A stretch of DNA of 64,000 nucleotides from Gorsachius magnificus (taxonomy: Eukaryota; Chordata; Aves; Pelecaniformes; Ardeidae). Shown here in pieces: positions 22,307-39,690 of the stretch. How positions within the stretch are numbered: the first letter of the stretch is position 1; each line of letters opens with the position of its first letter. The stretch lies in assembly GCA_034008185.1 (NCBI GenBank), contig CM067082.1, positions 9,718,984 to 9,782,983 of the forward strand. The letters run 5' to 3'. Made by a program: the position numbers and the translations under genes. The notes below the pieces were generated by a model. It saw only the letters and a program-made list of their open reading frames with translations. It had not been told where the DNA came from and did not search any database.

Positions 22307-24062
22307 GTAAGCACATGCTCTCTACTACTGTTTTCCCCGTTATGTCCTTTTCCTTCTAAGCCAGTTTGGAGTGATGTCCAAGAACCAGCGAATGGCAGTG
22401 CAAAGAGCATTGAAATCAGACCTGCTCTCTGTTTTAGGAGCTCTGTCCTGCTTGGAGTAATTATTTGAACTATCCAGCAATTCAAGTGACGCTTGGGTGG
22501 CTGGTCAGTGAGAAAAAAATGGATCCTTCTACCCTTCAAACACATTTTTCATGTCCTGAGCCCTACTGAATTTTTCTTACCTCATCCCAAAACATACTGT
22601 GTCTGCCTTCAGTTTCAAACCACTTCAGATCCCAACACTGCACCATCTTCCCCAGCCCTCTTTTATATTCAGATGTTGCTTTTTACCTTTGTAATGTTGG
22701 TCTGCCTTTGCAAACAAGTACCTTTGTGATTTCACCCACTTTATCTTTCAGGCTTGGAAGTCACTGCCTACAACTATCATAAAACTACTCATTATTCATG
22801 TCTGAATCCCCTCCTAAAACTCCCCATTATGTCCACAAACCAACTAGCCAACATTTAGGAGCTTACTCTGCCCTGAGCACCTGTCAAGCAAATCCATATT
22901 CATTCACTGGTTCCAGGACTCCTTTATTTATTTTGATGCTCTTCAGGCCAAGCACTAGCTTTTTGTTCTATATTTGTACCACACATAGCACTTTGGGGAG
23001 CCGTGGTGCTGCAGTTAAATGAATATACGCTTCCCTCTTCCCTCACCCTCCTTTTGTTCATCTTGTAGGTCTAAATGGTAGACAAAATTGGAACAAATTT
23101 TCTTTGTGCATCAGTGCTATCTTCAATTTAGTAGTGCTCCTTTGGGTGCTACTGTTGTATAAATACTTCTTATACTTCTAATAGCACTGTGAAGGCAGTA
23201 GCGCACGGTGTGAGCATGTGGGATTGATACTGTCTCATGCCTTCTTGGTAAAAGTGTCATCTCACTTCTGAGGATGAATCTTCATTGATATCTGGATAAA
23301 GAACAGAAAAGATCACATTGGATTTATTAATGTAATTTCTTGGTTGTCATTGGCAGAAGTGTATTTTGAGAATGACTGAAAGTGAATAAATGTGAAATCC
23401 ATTCAGTGCCACTCTTTTTGGCTGGAGATAGAATATGAAGCCAATTTAAAGACTGAGTGCCCGGAGAATGTTTGAAGCCTTTGGGTACTGCTTTTTTCTT
23501 GTATATGTAGAATATCAAAAAGCAGAGAGGAAACAAGGAAAAGAAAGAGAAACAAAACATGAAGAAGTGATGTGATTTGCATTTCAAACCTCTTCAGTTA
23601 ATCAGCAAATTGGCCCTGTGAGTGCTTACAAAAAAATGGTAGTACTGGCTTTGAGATTTTAATGGGAAAACTCAGCCAAAAGAACAGAATACTAGATGCA
23701 CTATTAAAAACTGAATTTGTTATCTTCTGACCTGTTCACTATGGTGTTCCCGTGGGACAGATGAATTTAAGGTTGTTTTTCTGTCAGCATTTGGACGCTG
23801 TTTCTGCGCATCCCTAAGACAGCTCAGACAGTGTTTCAAGTCCAGTGCATCGATCTGTAAAGAGATTACGAGGCTTTCTGGTGGGGTCTGTGTGTGCTGC
23901 CGACTGTGTGGCAGGTGCAGATATCTGTTTAATTGGCAAGAGAAGGCATTTTCAGGCAGCTTTAAAATTTGCCCAGGGAAATTTGCAGCACAACCAGATG
24001 GGATTAAGAAGCAGGTGATGGGGCCACTTTTGTTGGCAGGCTTTGTTCTTTTTGCCTTGCAG
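22307..24062 (+). other. KCNQ3 intron 3
   Basis: Noncoding, 1.76 kb. No gene or recognisable mobile element is seen. Confidence 0.8.
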
Positions 24063-24235
24063 ATATCTTTGTGCTGATTGCTTCAGTGCCAGTGGTTGCT
24101 GTTGGGAACCAGGGCAATGTTCTGGCCACTTCTCTCAGAAGCCTCCGCTTCCTTCAGATCCTACGGATGCTCCGAATGGACAGGCGAGGTGGTACATGGA
24201 AACTTTTGGGATCAGCCATTTGTGCACACAGCAAA
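24063..24235 (+). CDS. KCNQ3: KCNQ3 exon 4 (S3 and S4 voltage sensor)
   Basis: 173 nt between acceptor ccttgcag and donor gtaagt. It encodes S3 ([17 protein letters not shown]) and the S4 voltage-sensing helix, with arginines spaced through [19 protein letters not shown], then the S4-S5 linker [16 protein letters not shown]. It matches the mammalian protein throughout as far as I recall it, as expected for the voltage sensor. Confidence 0.97.
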
Positions 24236-26198
24236 GTAAGTGAGGAGCTTACAGGGCTTAGCTGGGGCTTGGGGGAGAGACACTGAAGGGAAAGAGAGGG
24301 GATGCACAGGTATAGCAGTGCTTTGGGATTATGTCTTATAGTTCAAGCAATAGTTTTGCCCTTTCAGCTTTATTTCCTCTTCCATTCTCTGAACCATTTC
24401 TACCCCTTCTTTTACTCTCCCCTACTCAAAAGTGGTGCTGGGAAGTGACAAGGCAGGGTGTTCATTCCCACACTCATTACAACAGGAATTTTGCCTTTAC
24501 ACTGAATGAGAGCAGGGACATCCCTTTAACGGTGAAGTATGGTGAAATCTTTGACAGAAATGCCTCTGTATTTGTGACAGGTTTGTAGTGGCTTCTCAGA
24601 CTTGTCTGATCAACAGATGGAGCAGGACTCCAGAGGGATGGAAAGAGTCTGGTTAGGAGAAATGTGGTTTCAGAGGGAGCTACTGATATAATTTCTCTTT
24701 GGAAACATGGGTCAGGCAACACAAAGATGCAAACAGTGTGAACCCAGACAGACAAAATTGCTAAAATCATCTTTGCTCAGTCTAACTTGATGCTATAGTC
24801 AGACACATCCTGTCTCACACCAGACAGATACGTTGTGTTCTTGCATTTTCTCCAAACATTATTACAAGTTAAAAACTATCTGCATAAAAATCCTCAAGAT
24901 GAGATTTCTCATCTGCCCAGGGTGTAGAAAAATTGCAGATATTCTGTGCTACATACTGCTTTTTCTTATCCATGAATGACATTCCTGACATTTTAGGGGT
25001 TTTTGAAAATTAAAATGCCAGCTGGCACAGCATAATTAGACTTTGCTTCTTTGTAGTGGCTGATAGGGATACCCGCCCTGCTTCATTTCATACCAACTTC
25101 TGTTTCTTCCCTATATAAACTTGCTACAAGGCAGATGGCACATAAACACTTATGTCAAAAATGTTTCTCAGGAAACTGAGATCATGGAAGAAATCTCTGT
25201 GCCAAAGACATTGTTTAGATATTGTTTAAAGCTTCATTGTGTGGGATTTCATTCAGATGTTCCTTGTTTGATTCCCAACAACCACCCTTTGGACCTCTGC
25301 TGGCTGTAGGAGATAAGAAGGGGTTGCAAGAACTTTGCTTCACTGGAGACACTAAAGAAACAATTTTGGTAAGAAGGTTAGCCAACAAATTTCCTTCTGT
25401 GGCTGCACACCAGAAATCAGCCAAAAAAGCTGACTTGTCTCAAGACTCAGTTATGAAATTCTCAGCTACAACCTTTTTTTTTTCTTGCAAATGCAGTTCT
25501 CAGAAAAAAAAAGGAATATTGATTTTTTACCCACTTGTGAAGACCTTCACCAAAACAGTTTCTGCTTTGTTTCAGACATTGCTGGGATTTGAACTTGGGT
25601 TGCTGCATCTCCCACCTCAGTAGGATTAGCCACACACTCCACTGTAGTCACTCTCTCTAAAACAAGGAAGTTCAGGTTTGTTTTCACACAGACAATTTTC
25701 AAAGTCTGTTCTTATTGCATCAATTCATGGTGAAATCATACCTCAGAACCTGCTCTAATATTCCTAGAGGGAAGAAACTGTGTCCTGCAGCCTTGGCTTT
25801 ATGGAGGTAGGGAGATGGCAGAGCTGTTGATTTGCCTGCCAAGACTGACCAGGCCTAGGGGCAGCAGGAATGAGAGGAGTCCAGGTCAGGGACAGAGCCC
25901 TGCAGCACCCTGTATCATGTGTGCAGCTAAGCCCTTAATCCAGCTTTATGCAGAACTACAACTGCAGGTTGCTCCAAGCTGTTCCCAAGGAAGATGCCAC
26001 GTAAGGGCTAATTCTTGTAAATCTCTGCATTATTTCCCAGTAAGTGCTGAGGTGGGCTGGTCATGGACTGTGACCAAGCCAGCAGCGACAGCTCTGCTGT
26101 TAACCTCAGTGCTTTTCTCTTCTCCTGATGTTTACTCTGCCACTGTGGGTATTGAGACTGTTTTCAGCCCCTCCATTGTCCATCTCTTTCTTTTGCAG
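24236..26198 (+). other. KCNQ3 intron 4
   Basis: Noncoding, 1.96 kb, with T- and A-runs near 25472-25510. The last 384 nt (from an ATG at 25815) happen to be open and in frame with exon 5; see the finding. No mobile element is recognised. Confidence 0.75.
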
Positions 26199-26354
26199 GA
26201 ACTCATCACTGCTTGGTACATTGGGTTCCTGACACTCATCCTATCCTCGTTTCTTGTTTATCTGGTTGAAAAAGATGTTCCTGAAAAGGATGCTAATGGG
26301 GTGGAGATGAAGGAAGAGTTTGAAACCTATGCAGATGCACTGTGGTGGGGACTG
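26199..26354 (+). CDS. KCNQ3: KCNQ3 exon 5 (S5, turret, pore helix start)
   Basis: 156 nt, 52 codons, between acceptor cttttgcag and donor gtaagt. S5 reads [20 protein letters not shown]; the tryptophan at 26214-26216 corresponds to the residue in Kv7.2-7.5 needed for retigabine-type openers. The acidic KCNQ3-type turret follows ([18 protein letters not shown]), then the pore helix start YADALWWGL. Compared with the human protein as I recall it, the turret has a few substitutions. Confidence 0.97.
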
Positions 26355-32320
<5,966 letters not shown>

Positions 32321-32347
32321 AAAAGAGCAATTGGATGGTACTGCCAG
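32321..32347 (+). CDS. KCNQ3: KCNQ3 exon 9, 27-nt microexon
   Basis: 27 nt after a pyrimidine tract (cttcctctcttctgtaaaag) and before donor gtatgt. In phase with exons 8 and 10 it gives R-KEQLDGTA-S. The human protein has KEQLEAASS at the same place (from memory), which identifies the exon despite its size. A later AG at 32324-32325 would break the frame, so 32321 is the start. Because 27 is divisible by three, skipping keeps the frame. The corresponding small exon of KCNQ2 is alternatively spliced. Confidence 0.9.
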
Positions 32348-32929
32348 GTATGTAGCTGCCATTATTATAGCTTTGTTTTAATACAGGTATTGGAGGATGC
32401 AAGTTAAATGGTTCTTTGTGGAATCATTACCTGTTAACCAAAACATGCTACTAACACCACAGGTAGTCATTAAAAATGATTAACCAATCCATTTCCTAAT
32501 TGCTTGCTTTTTTCTCAATTTAACAACACAGCTAAAATGCTAATCATACAAATGCAGTGTTGCTTGCTGGTTGTGTGTAAACAGCTTTGTTTGTTACAAT
32601 TAATCATGGTCTAGATTTCTCCTGATCCATGCTATGGAGCCAAGGTTTAGAATCCAGGTTGTTCTGGGGTGAATTTAAAGTTCTGCTTCATCTTATTGCT
32701 CAACAGGCCTGCACAGAGCAATGTTGCAGTGTAAGGGATCAAGTCTGTGTCAGTTCACCATGCGCAAAGATTTCTTGATGATAAGTACTAAGATGGATGG
32801 CTAAGATGGATCAGCAGGATAGGCGATCTCTCTGGCAGGACTCAAAAAGCTACATTAGGTTTGAGGCCTTGGTTTGAAACAGATGGGAAAGCTCCCAGTC
32901 ACTTTGGGGAATGTACAAGCGAAGAGAAT

Positions 32930-32966
32930 GAAGGAATCATTGATCCCAGGGAAGGAATCATTGATC
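32930..32966. repeat. Perfect 16-bp direct repeat
   Basis: gaaggaatcattgatc occurs at 32930-32945 and again at 32951-32966, separated by 5 bp. This is a small local duplication in intron 9. Confidence 0.85.
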
Positions 32967-35900
32967 TCAATACTGGTCAGTCACTGAAGACTACAACAGA
33001 GCAGTCATTGCCAGTCAACTTGCAAAGTCTCAGATGGAAATGATATATTTATAACCCCCTCCAGCTAAGTTTCAGATTCAAAAGCACATAAAATAATTCA
33101 ACCTTTTAGGTTGAAAATGTGAAATACTTAATTCTAAACTGCTATCAATGGATCACTCACAATGAAAGTCAATAGCAATTAAAGGATAAATAGTTCCACA
33201 GACTCGTGCTGAAGCTATTTCCATTTGCATCCCTCTTTACAGTGCAGAGAAAAAGAGCAAGAATTGTAGCAAAATTTGAAAACTAGTTAGTCAGAGGTCA
33301 GGCCTGGGTTCCCATCCCTGGCCTGATGAAAAGTTATCTTTTTGGGTTTTAGACTTTTCATGCAATGCGTGACAGCTTCAATAGAGGAAGCTAAAAAAAC
33401 CTCCAACAAATTCACACTTGCTGTTCTCCTATGAATTTTTTGTGTTCAAACCTCTTTTAACAGAAAAGAAAAACCTTTCACAAGTTTTCTTATGATACAG
33501 GCAAGTGCTGTAGTGCTGAATTATTGGGAAAAGATTACTTCTCCCTCCTGCCACCATCATCATGAGCTAACCTGCTCCTCTTCAAAGATTGCCATGAGCA
33601 GTCAAAGAGAGTCATGAGCAAGCTCTGTTGCATTAATGTAAATTTCTGGAAATTTTAGCCATCTCCAGCATTGGCAGCAGCTGAATTTTGGCCCTTAATA
33701 TGTAGGAGAGATCTTAGGAACTAAAATCCTTTTGAGTATGTAACTCCATACCATGAGCCAAAATGTGTTCTGACTCACATGTGGCAGCAGATTAAAATTA
33801 GGAAAGTGAATGATTGATGTAGTTTGCTGCTGGTTACAGCCTCCCTAGAGAAGCTCTTGCACATGCAGTGATAGAACAGTTCATGGAGTAGCTTCTGAGT
33901 TACTGTATCTTTCAGGCCAGTAGAAGTCATCATTTTCTGTTGAAGCACTGGATTAAAACCTGGGAAGTTCGACTCACAGCTCAAAGTCTTTAAAACTGTA
34001 ATCCCAGGGCCCCTCATTCTAGCTGGATATATCTTGCTTTTATGTCATTACATATGTAATGACCTTCAGCAAAATCATCAGTAAACCTGCATTGGAGCCT
34101 TCCTGTTAGCAGGAATGTGTTTATGGAAATAAGCATTCAATAAGAGGGATTGGAAATCCTCCAGGTAAATAGAAAAATTATGGCACTTGTGGGAGCATCC
34201 ACTGACTTCCGTAGACACGGGACTAAGCAATAAAATTCAGTTGTTTTGACAGTCCCACCTCCCATCTCTCATAAACCTCTTATTTACAGACCAGATAATA
34301 ATAATAATAAAAAATTATTCTTCCTCCTACAATGATTTAGTAAAGAAAGTATTACTCGTACTCCACTGCAGTTTGTGTTTAAGGCTGTATTGAAATAAAT
34401 GAGCAATAAGGGAATGCAGTCCTAGTGGAGAGAACAGCCCATAAGTGCACTCAGTCTCCAGGTTCTTGCATCAGTTAAGTACTTAATGAGAAAGCTGTAG
34501 TAATAAACTGCATTGTGTGAACTGTGGTTGATACAGGAGAGAGAAGATTTGGTCCAAAGCTTTCCCAGATGAGTCAGAAAATGTAACTAGCTCAACTAAA
34601 AATGAGGCCTGGCTGTGTGAAAATTTGAGGATGGGTAGCACTTTAAGTGGCAGGGTTTCTATCCTGTGGTGCAAAAGCTCTTTAGGAACTCCAGAGTGGT
34701 AGAGTCGAACTCTCTTACAGATGCTTCTAGGATCTCTCCTCAGAAGGAGAAGCTGGCATCATGACAAAGTCACAGTTAGATGCAGCTCCTTATTCTTAGA
34801 CCATTTAGGAAAAACACAGGGAAGACAACAGAGTGGAAGAGTCCGTTTCAGAAGTTGGATCCCAAGGCAAGGCTGCAGGGAAGGACTTGTGATAGTAGAA
34901 AGGTGATTAAAGTTTGGCAGCAGCCCAAGGCTTTATTGAAGCTCCCTTTAAACTAAAATTGTGAAGATGTGAGATATGATGGACTGCCCTTGAGCTAGAT
35001 AGTAGGCTGGGTCCTCTAAGCAGTAAAGGGAAGTGGTATACATGATGCTGCTCTGTCAAGAATAGCATTTTCCCTGCATGCCCTGTATAGTCCCCCAAAT
35101 CAGGAGGAACTGGGGCTGTGTTATTCGTTGCTCACTGTTGGGGAGTTTACTGACTTTATACCAGAGATGCCACTAGCTTTTTCTTCCTTATCAATGCCAG
35201 CACATGAAATCTCAGATAGCAATTGCTCTTCTGCAGGTATTGCAAAACCTTTTCATCTGTTTAGCTCCCAAGAAGGAAGATTTATGAGAAAGACATATTA
35301 ATGCTCATTTCTGCTGGAGTGCAGCAAATCATTCAGCAAATGTTTGGGTGCTTGACCTACATTTCCCAGCCTTTAGGATGGACCTTTGTTTGATGGATGT
35401 ATTGTTTATTTTGAACCAACTTTTTATGTCTATGTTTGAGGAAGGAATTGTGGGCCTCATTTTTCAGTGCTGTTGTTAGCAGCTGTTCCACTCATTTCAA
35501 CTAGTGTAAAAATTCTGAGTCCCTTGTATGTACAGGCATTTTAGTGAAGGAATTAGAACTTTATTCTAGGGTCTTGCTCCTAATCAGTATTGTCCAGCTG
35601 TAGAACTAGACGTCAGGAAAGCATGTTCATTCCTAGATCTATTATTATGTGATTACAAAAAAGTCATTTATCCCTGTTTCTTTATTTCTACAAGATAAAT
35701 AATATTTCTCTGCCTTTGGAAAATTAGTTTGATTTTTTAAAGTGGCAGAATCAGTACTAGCCTTTCCTATTATGGGAGTATGAATGCATATAATGTGCTG
35801 CATTTTTCTATTGCCAGTAGTAACAGCATAATGCAAATAAAATCATACTTTGCAAGGTGGAAAATTTCACTGTCAGCATTTCTTCTTAATGCATCTGCCC

Positions 35901-37886
35901 AAAACAGGAAGGGGGAAAAAGCCACTCTGATCTGCACAGTACATTAACTACAAATGGAAGGCTGTTCCCATTCTTTTTCATAGAGCTTTTCATGGGTGAT
36001 CATTAACGTCTCATCTTAATAACTTTTCTTCACTTTACAGTAATGTCATGTTTAGTAGGGAGTCATTCTTTGGATCCAGCCTCACAAGAAAACTTAGGTA
36101 TATACATTCAAGTAACAATTGAGCCTTACTCTTTTCATATTTCTTGCATGCCATTCTCTGCCTGCAATTTCTGTTTTTACTACAGTAGTTCATCTAACCA
36201 CTATAAGAAGTAAGGGGAGATAAGACTGAAAAGTTACTTAAGCATAAAAAAAAAGTTGCATGACCTTGCAGATAGTTCATTGTTCTGCTGTTCAGAAAAC
36301 GTGGGATCTATTCCTTACTCTGCCAATGATCTGCTAAATAGAGACAAGTGCTTTTCTCTGTTTTCATAGAATGGGAATGATACTAACCTACTCTGCAAAT
36401 CATTTAGAAATTTACTGTAAGAAAACTATACTCTAAGAGCTAAATACCATTCCGTATGCAGTCCCAACCTTGCCAACACAAATTCATGCGAGTCACTTTG
36501 CATTTGAGTTCAGTGGAACATCTCTGGATGTGTATTTGCAAGTTCTGGTTCAGCAAAAGGAAAACAAGTGGATGCTTTTTGTCATCTGAATAAAGTTAGT
36601 GGCATGCTTAAATACCTTGCTGAACTGTGACCTAAGATGTGGGGCAAGAACTTTGTCTTCCTGCAAAGAAACATAAAAATAATTTGTAGCATTTCAGGAA
36701 TCTGAAAGACACATCATCGGAAATACTAATATTTTGACTAAATTGTCAAGCATTTTATTCTATCCCACACAAACATCTTGCTATCATTCAACTTCAGCTC
36801 ATTCTTCTCATTCCCACTTCATTCCACAAACATGAATTCATCAACACACAACTTGGCTTTCCTAGCCTAAGCTTTTCAACTTCTGGAGAGCTACTAGTGA
36901 AGCACTCCATTTTTTCATTGGATGATTGGCCCATGCAAAATAGTCAAGAGACATTGATTTTACAGTTTGGTTTGCTTGATACATGGAGATATGTTTGCTG
37001 CAAAGTAAAGAGTGGGTCAACATCCATATGGTTTCTACCTATGTTGCTGGCTGCATCCATTGGTGAAAAATATCCATCCTATTTTCACAAAGAATTGAAC
37101 TTGGATTATTCTCCCCATGGATTTGCGTGACATTGCTTATTTTTACCCATTTCCAGTCACTTTAGAAACTGTGGATGAGGAGAGGGTCTGAGCAAAGTGC
37201 ATAAGGGCTCTTTCTCTTTCTGAAGGGCATCAAAGTTGAGCCCAAGTTAGGACTTGTGTTCATGTTTCTGGGCAAATAATCTGGACTGCAAGTGAGTTTG
37301 GGTTTAGAGTCATGCCTACAATTAAATATCAATGAGGACATACACCACCAGAGTGCGGAAATTAGTTGGCTAAAAGGGGGTGTTTCCTCCTCAGATATCA
37401 GAAACTTGCAAATTTAGACCTCAAGATTCAGGATGCAAAGCGGCTTTTTAAACGAAGACATTAGTTGTCAAGAAGTTACAGTCAAATATATTGAGAATGA
37501 ACATTTTGTGAGTTCCTCTCTATAGAAAAGAATGTTACTTGATTTCCTTAAAAGAGAAAGCTGATTGGCCAAATTTCAGAAGTACCCCAGAAATGCAGAA
37601 TGTTCTTTGTTTTTTATTAAGAAAACACATGAACTCTCTGAGATCAGCTGAATGTATTCAGTGCAGGATTCATGGCTGTCCTCATAACATTAGTTTCATT
37701 CTAATTTCTATTTGTAATAGTTCAAAGGAGAATAATTCTTGAAATGTCATTCAGAATGTTTGGTTTCCTAAAGCTAAGTTCACCCATATAAGTACAGCTG
37801 ATAACATAGTAGAATATTGGAGTAAACATGACAGCCTTTGCTTCCAGTTACTTGAGACCAACTAAATCTAATTATTAGCTAAACTG

Positions 37887-37925
37887 AAAAAAAAAAAAAA
37901 AAAAACCCAAAAAAAACAAAAAGGG
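37887..37925. repeat. A-rich tract
   Basis: A run of 19 A, then CCC, eight A, C and five A. No poly(A)-tailed retrocopy is recognisable upstream, so it is called a simple repeat. Confidence 0.8.
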
Positions 37926-39640
37926 AAAAAATTCCTGATTATTATTACTCCTTGTTAGGTGAAAGTGGTAAATGAATGGAAAAGGACTGTTTTTGATTCA
38001 CTGTTAGCATTATTTTTCATTATTTTTCTTCTCATACATGTACCATTTGTTTATGAAACTCCAATACTAGGCAAAGCACAGAGAGGAGAGTATCTGGCTT
38101 GCATGATGGGATGTAACTGCATTATTTCCTTGCATGACTGTTTCTGGAAAAGTATTTCTAGTTCAGTGGTTCCCACTCTTTATTCTGAGCAGGAGTAAAA
38201 TATCTGCTGCAGAAGCCAGCCACCTCTTGTATATCCAGCCACCAAATTCATCTCTCAGATGTTCCAGAAGAATTCCCACTGCTCTTGGGGAGCAAGAATC
38301 TGAGAGCTGAATTGTTCTTTAGCTAGGAAGCTTTCAAGCCAAACTGCACTGCTTCTGCCTTCCTCCTTTTATGGTAGTCTGTATCTGCCACAGAATTAAA
38401 GAGTTCTCATGCTGGGACTCGACTTCAAAGACAAAAGTTTTGGGAAAATTTTTATTCCACCACAAGGGAGAGGTTGCAACAGCATGCAAGACAAGCAATG
38501 GCAACGTATCCAAGCTAGTCAGAGAAGCTACTCTGCACTTTTATCAACATGTTTGGGATGCATTTCAATCCCCCTAGTTTCTGGAATTGCACTGGAAGTC
38601 AGGAATCGCATTTTATTGAATGTAAGGAAGCCAAATGAAGTGCGACCACTGTCCCAAGGGGAGGAAGAGTAGCTAATATCAGTAGGAAGAGTCTGGAAGA
38701 CAAACAGTAGTACATGAACCTGTGGGTGGGAACCACTGTCCTAGCCACTCTCATGAAGGATGATGTGATCTGCGCATGCTTCATATTCTGAGACTGAGCC
38801 ATGCGCATGCTGTTTTAATGAAGGAGATTGTGTCATGAGAACAAATGTTTCTGAAGTCTTTTTAAAGAGCACAATGAAAACAAAAACCCCAGCAGACCCA
38901 GATTTCATCCCTTGGAAATGAGAATAAAGTCCATTTCTTCTCTGTTGACAGCTAGTCATTATCTGGAAAGAAGCTTGGGTTTTGTTTCGGATTTTTTTGT
39001 ATACAACATACTGTTATATTTTTTCATGTGAAGCTGATGAATTATTTTCTGGTTGTTCTACTGCTCTGGCTGCCTGGATATGAACACAATTGTCTGTATT
39101 TATTGCATAAACATACTGTCATGAATCTGAATGTTACTTTAAGGGTTAATCATCAGGATTCAATTAATGAGAAAGGCTTCAGCTCAGGTAACTTTAGCTT
39201 AGACTAGAAACCTGCTTTTTAAATGACTTGTCATCTAGATCTTTCTGTAGTCAATAACAAGAGACAAGTTCGCCCAGCTGAAAAGTCATCCTAAAGTGAA
39301 ATGGAGCTGAACTGCACTCTGTAGGTTGCTAACTTCCCACTGATTACAGGAAGAGATCTAAAGATTAATTTTAGACATGACATTTAACTTTTTAAACAGC
39401 TTAAGACAGATCAGATGAGAACTCCTAAACCTAAGATGCTCGAGCAACAGTCTTGAGACAACAGTTTGTTCCAAAACTGATGCTTATCAATGGGGAAAGT
39501 TGAGAAACTCCCTAGAAAGAGAATTTGGGAATGCTTTTGGTTTATATTATTTATCTTAACTCCCACCCCACCAAAAAAAAACCCCCAACAACTCACGAAT
39601 GAGTGTGCCTACCTGTGTAGTGGAAAACATCCCTGCAATT

Positions 39641-39690
39641 AGATGACCTCTAGGGGTCCCTTCCAACCCAAAACATTCTATGATTCTATG
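39641..39690 (+). mobile_element. CR1 LINE 3' tail
   Basis: 50 bp reading agatgacctctaggggtccc, then ttccaacccaaaacattcta and the terminal repeat tgattctatg. It is the same CR1 subfamily as the three copies in intron 1 but in sense orientation, and only the 3' end remains. Confidence 0.88.

Noticed and set aside
22027..22545. 172-codon minus-strand open frame overlapping exon 3
   Set aside because: It lies antisense across the KCNQ3 exon, has no recognisable content, and is explained as a shadow of coding constraint plus chance.
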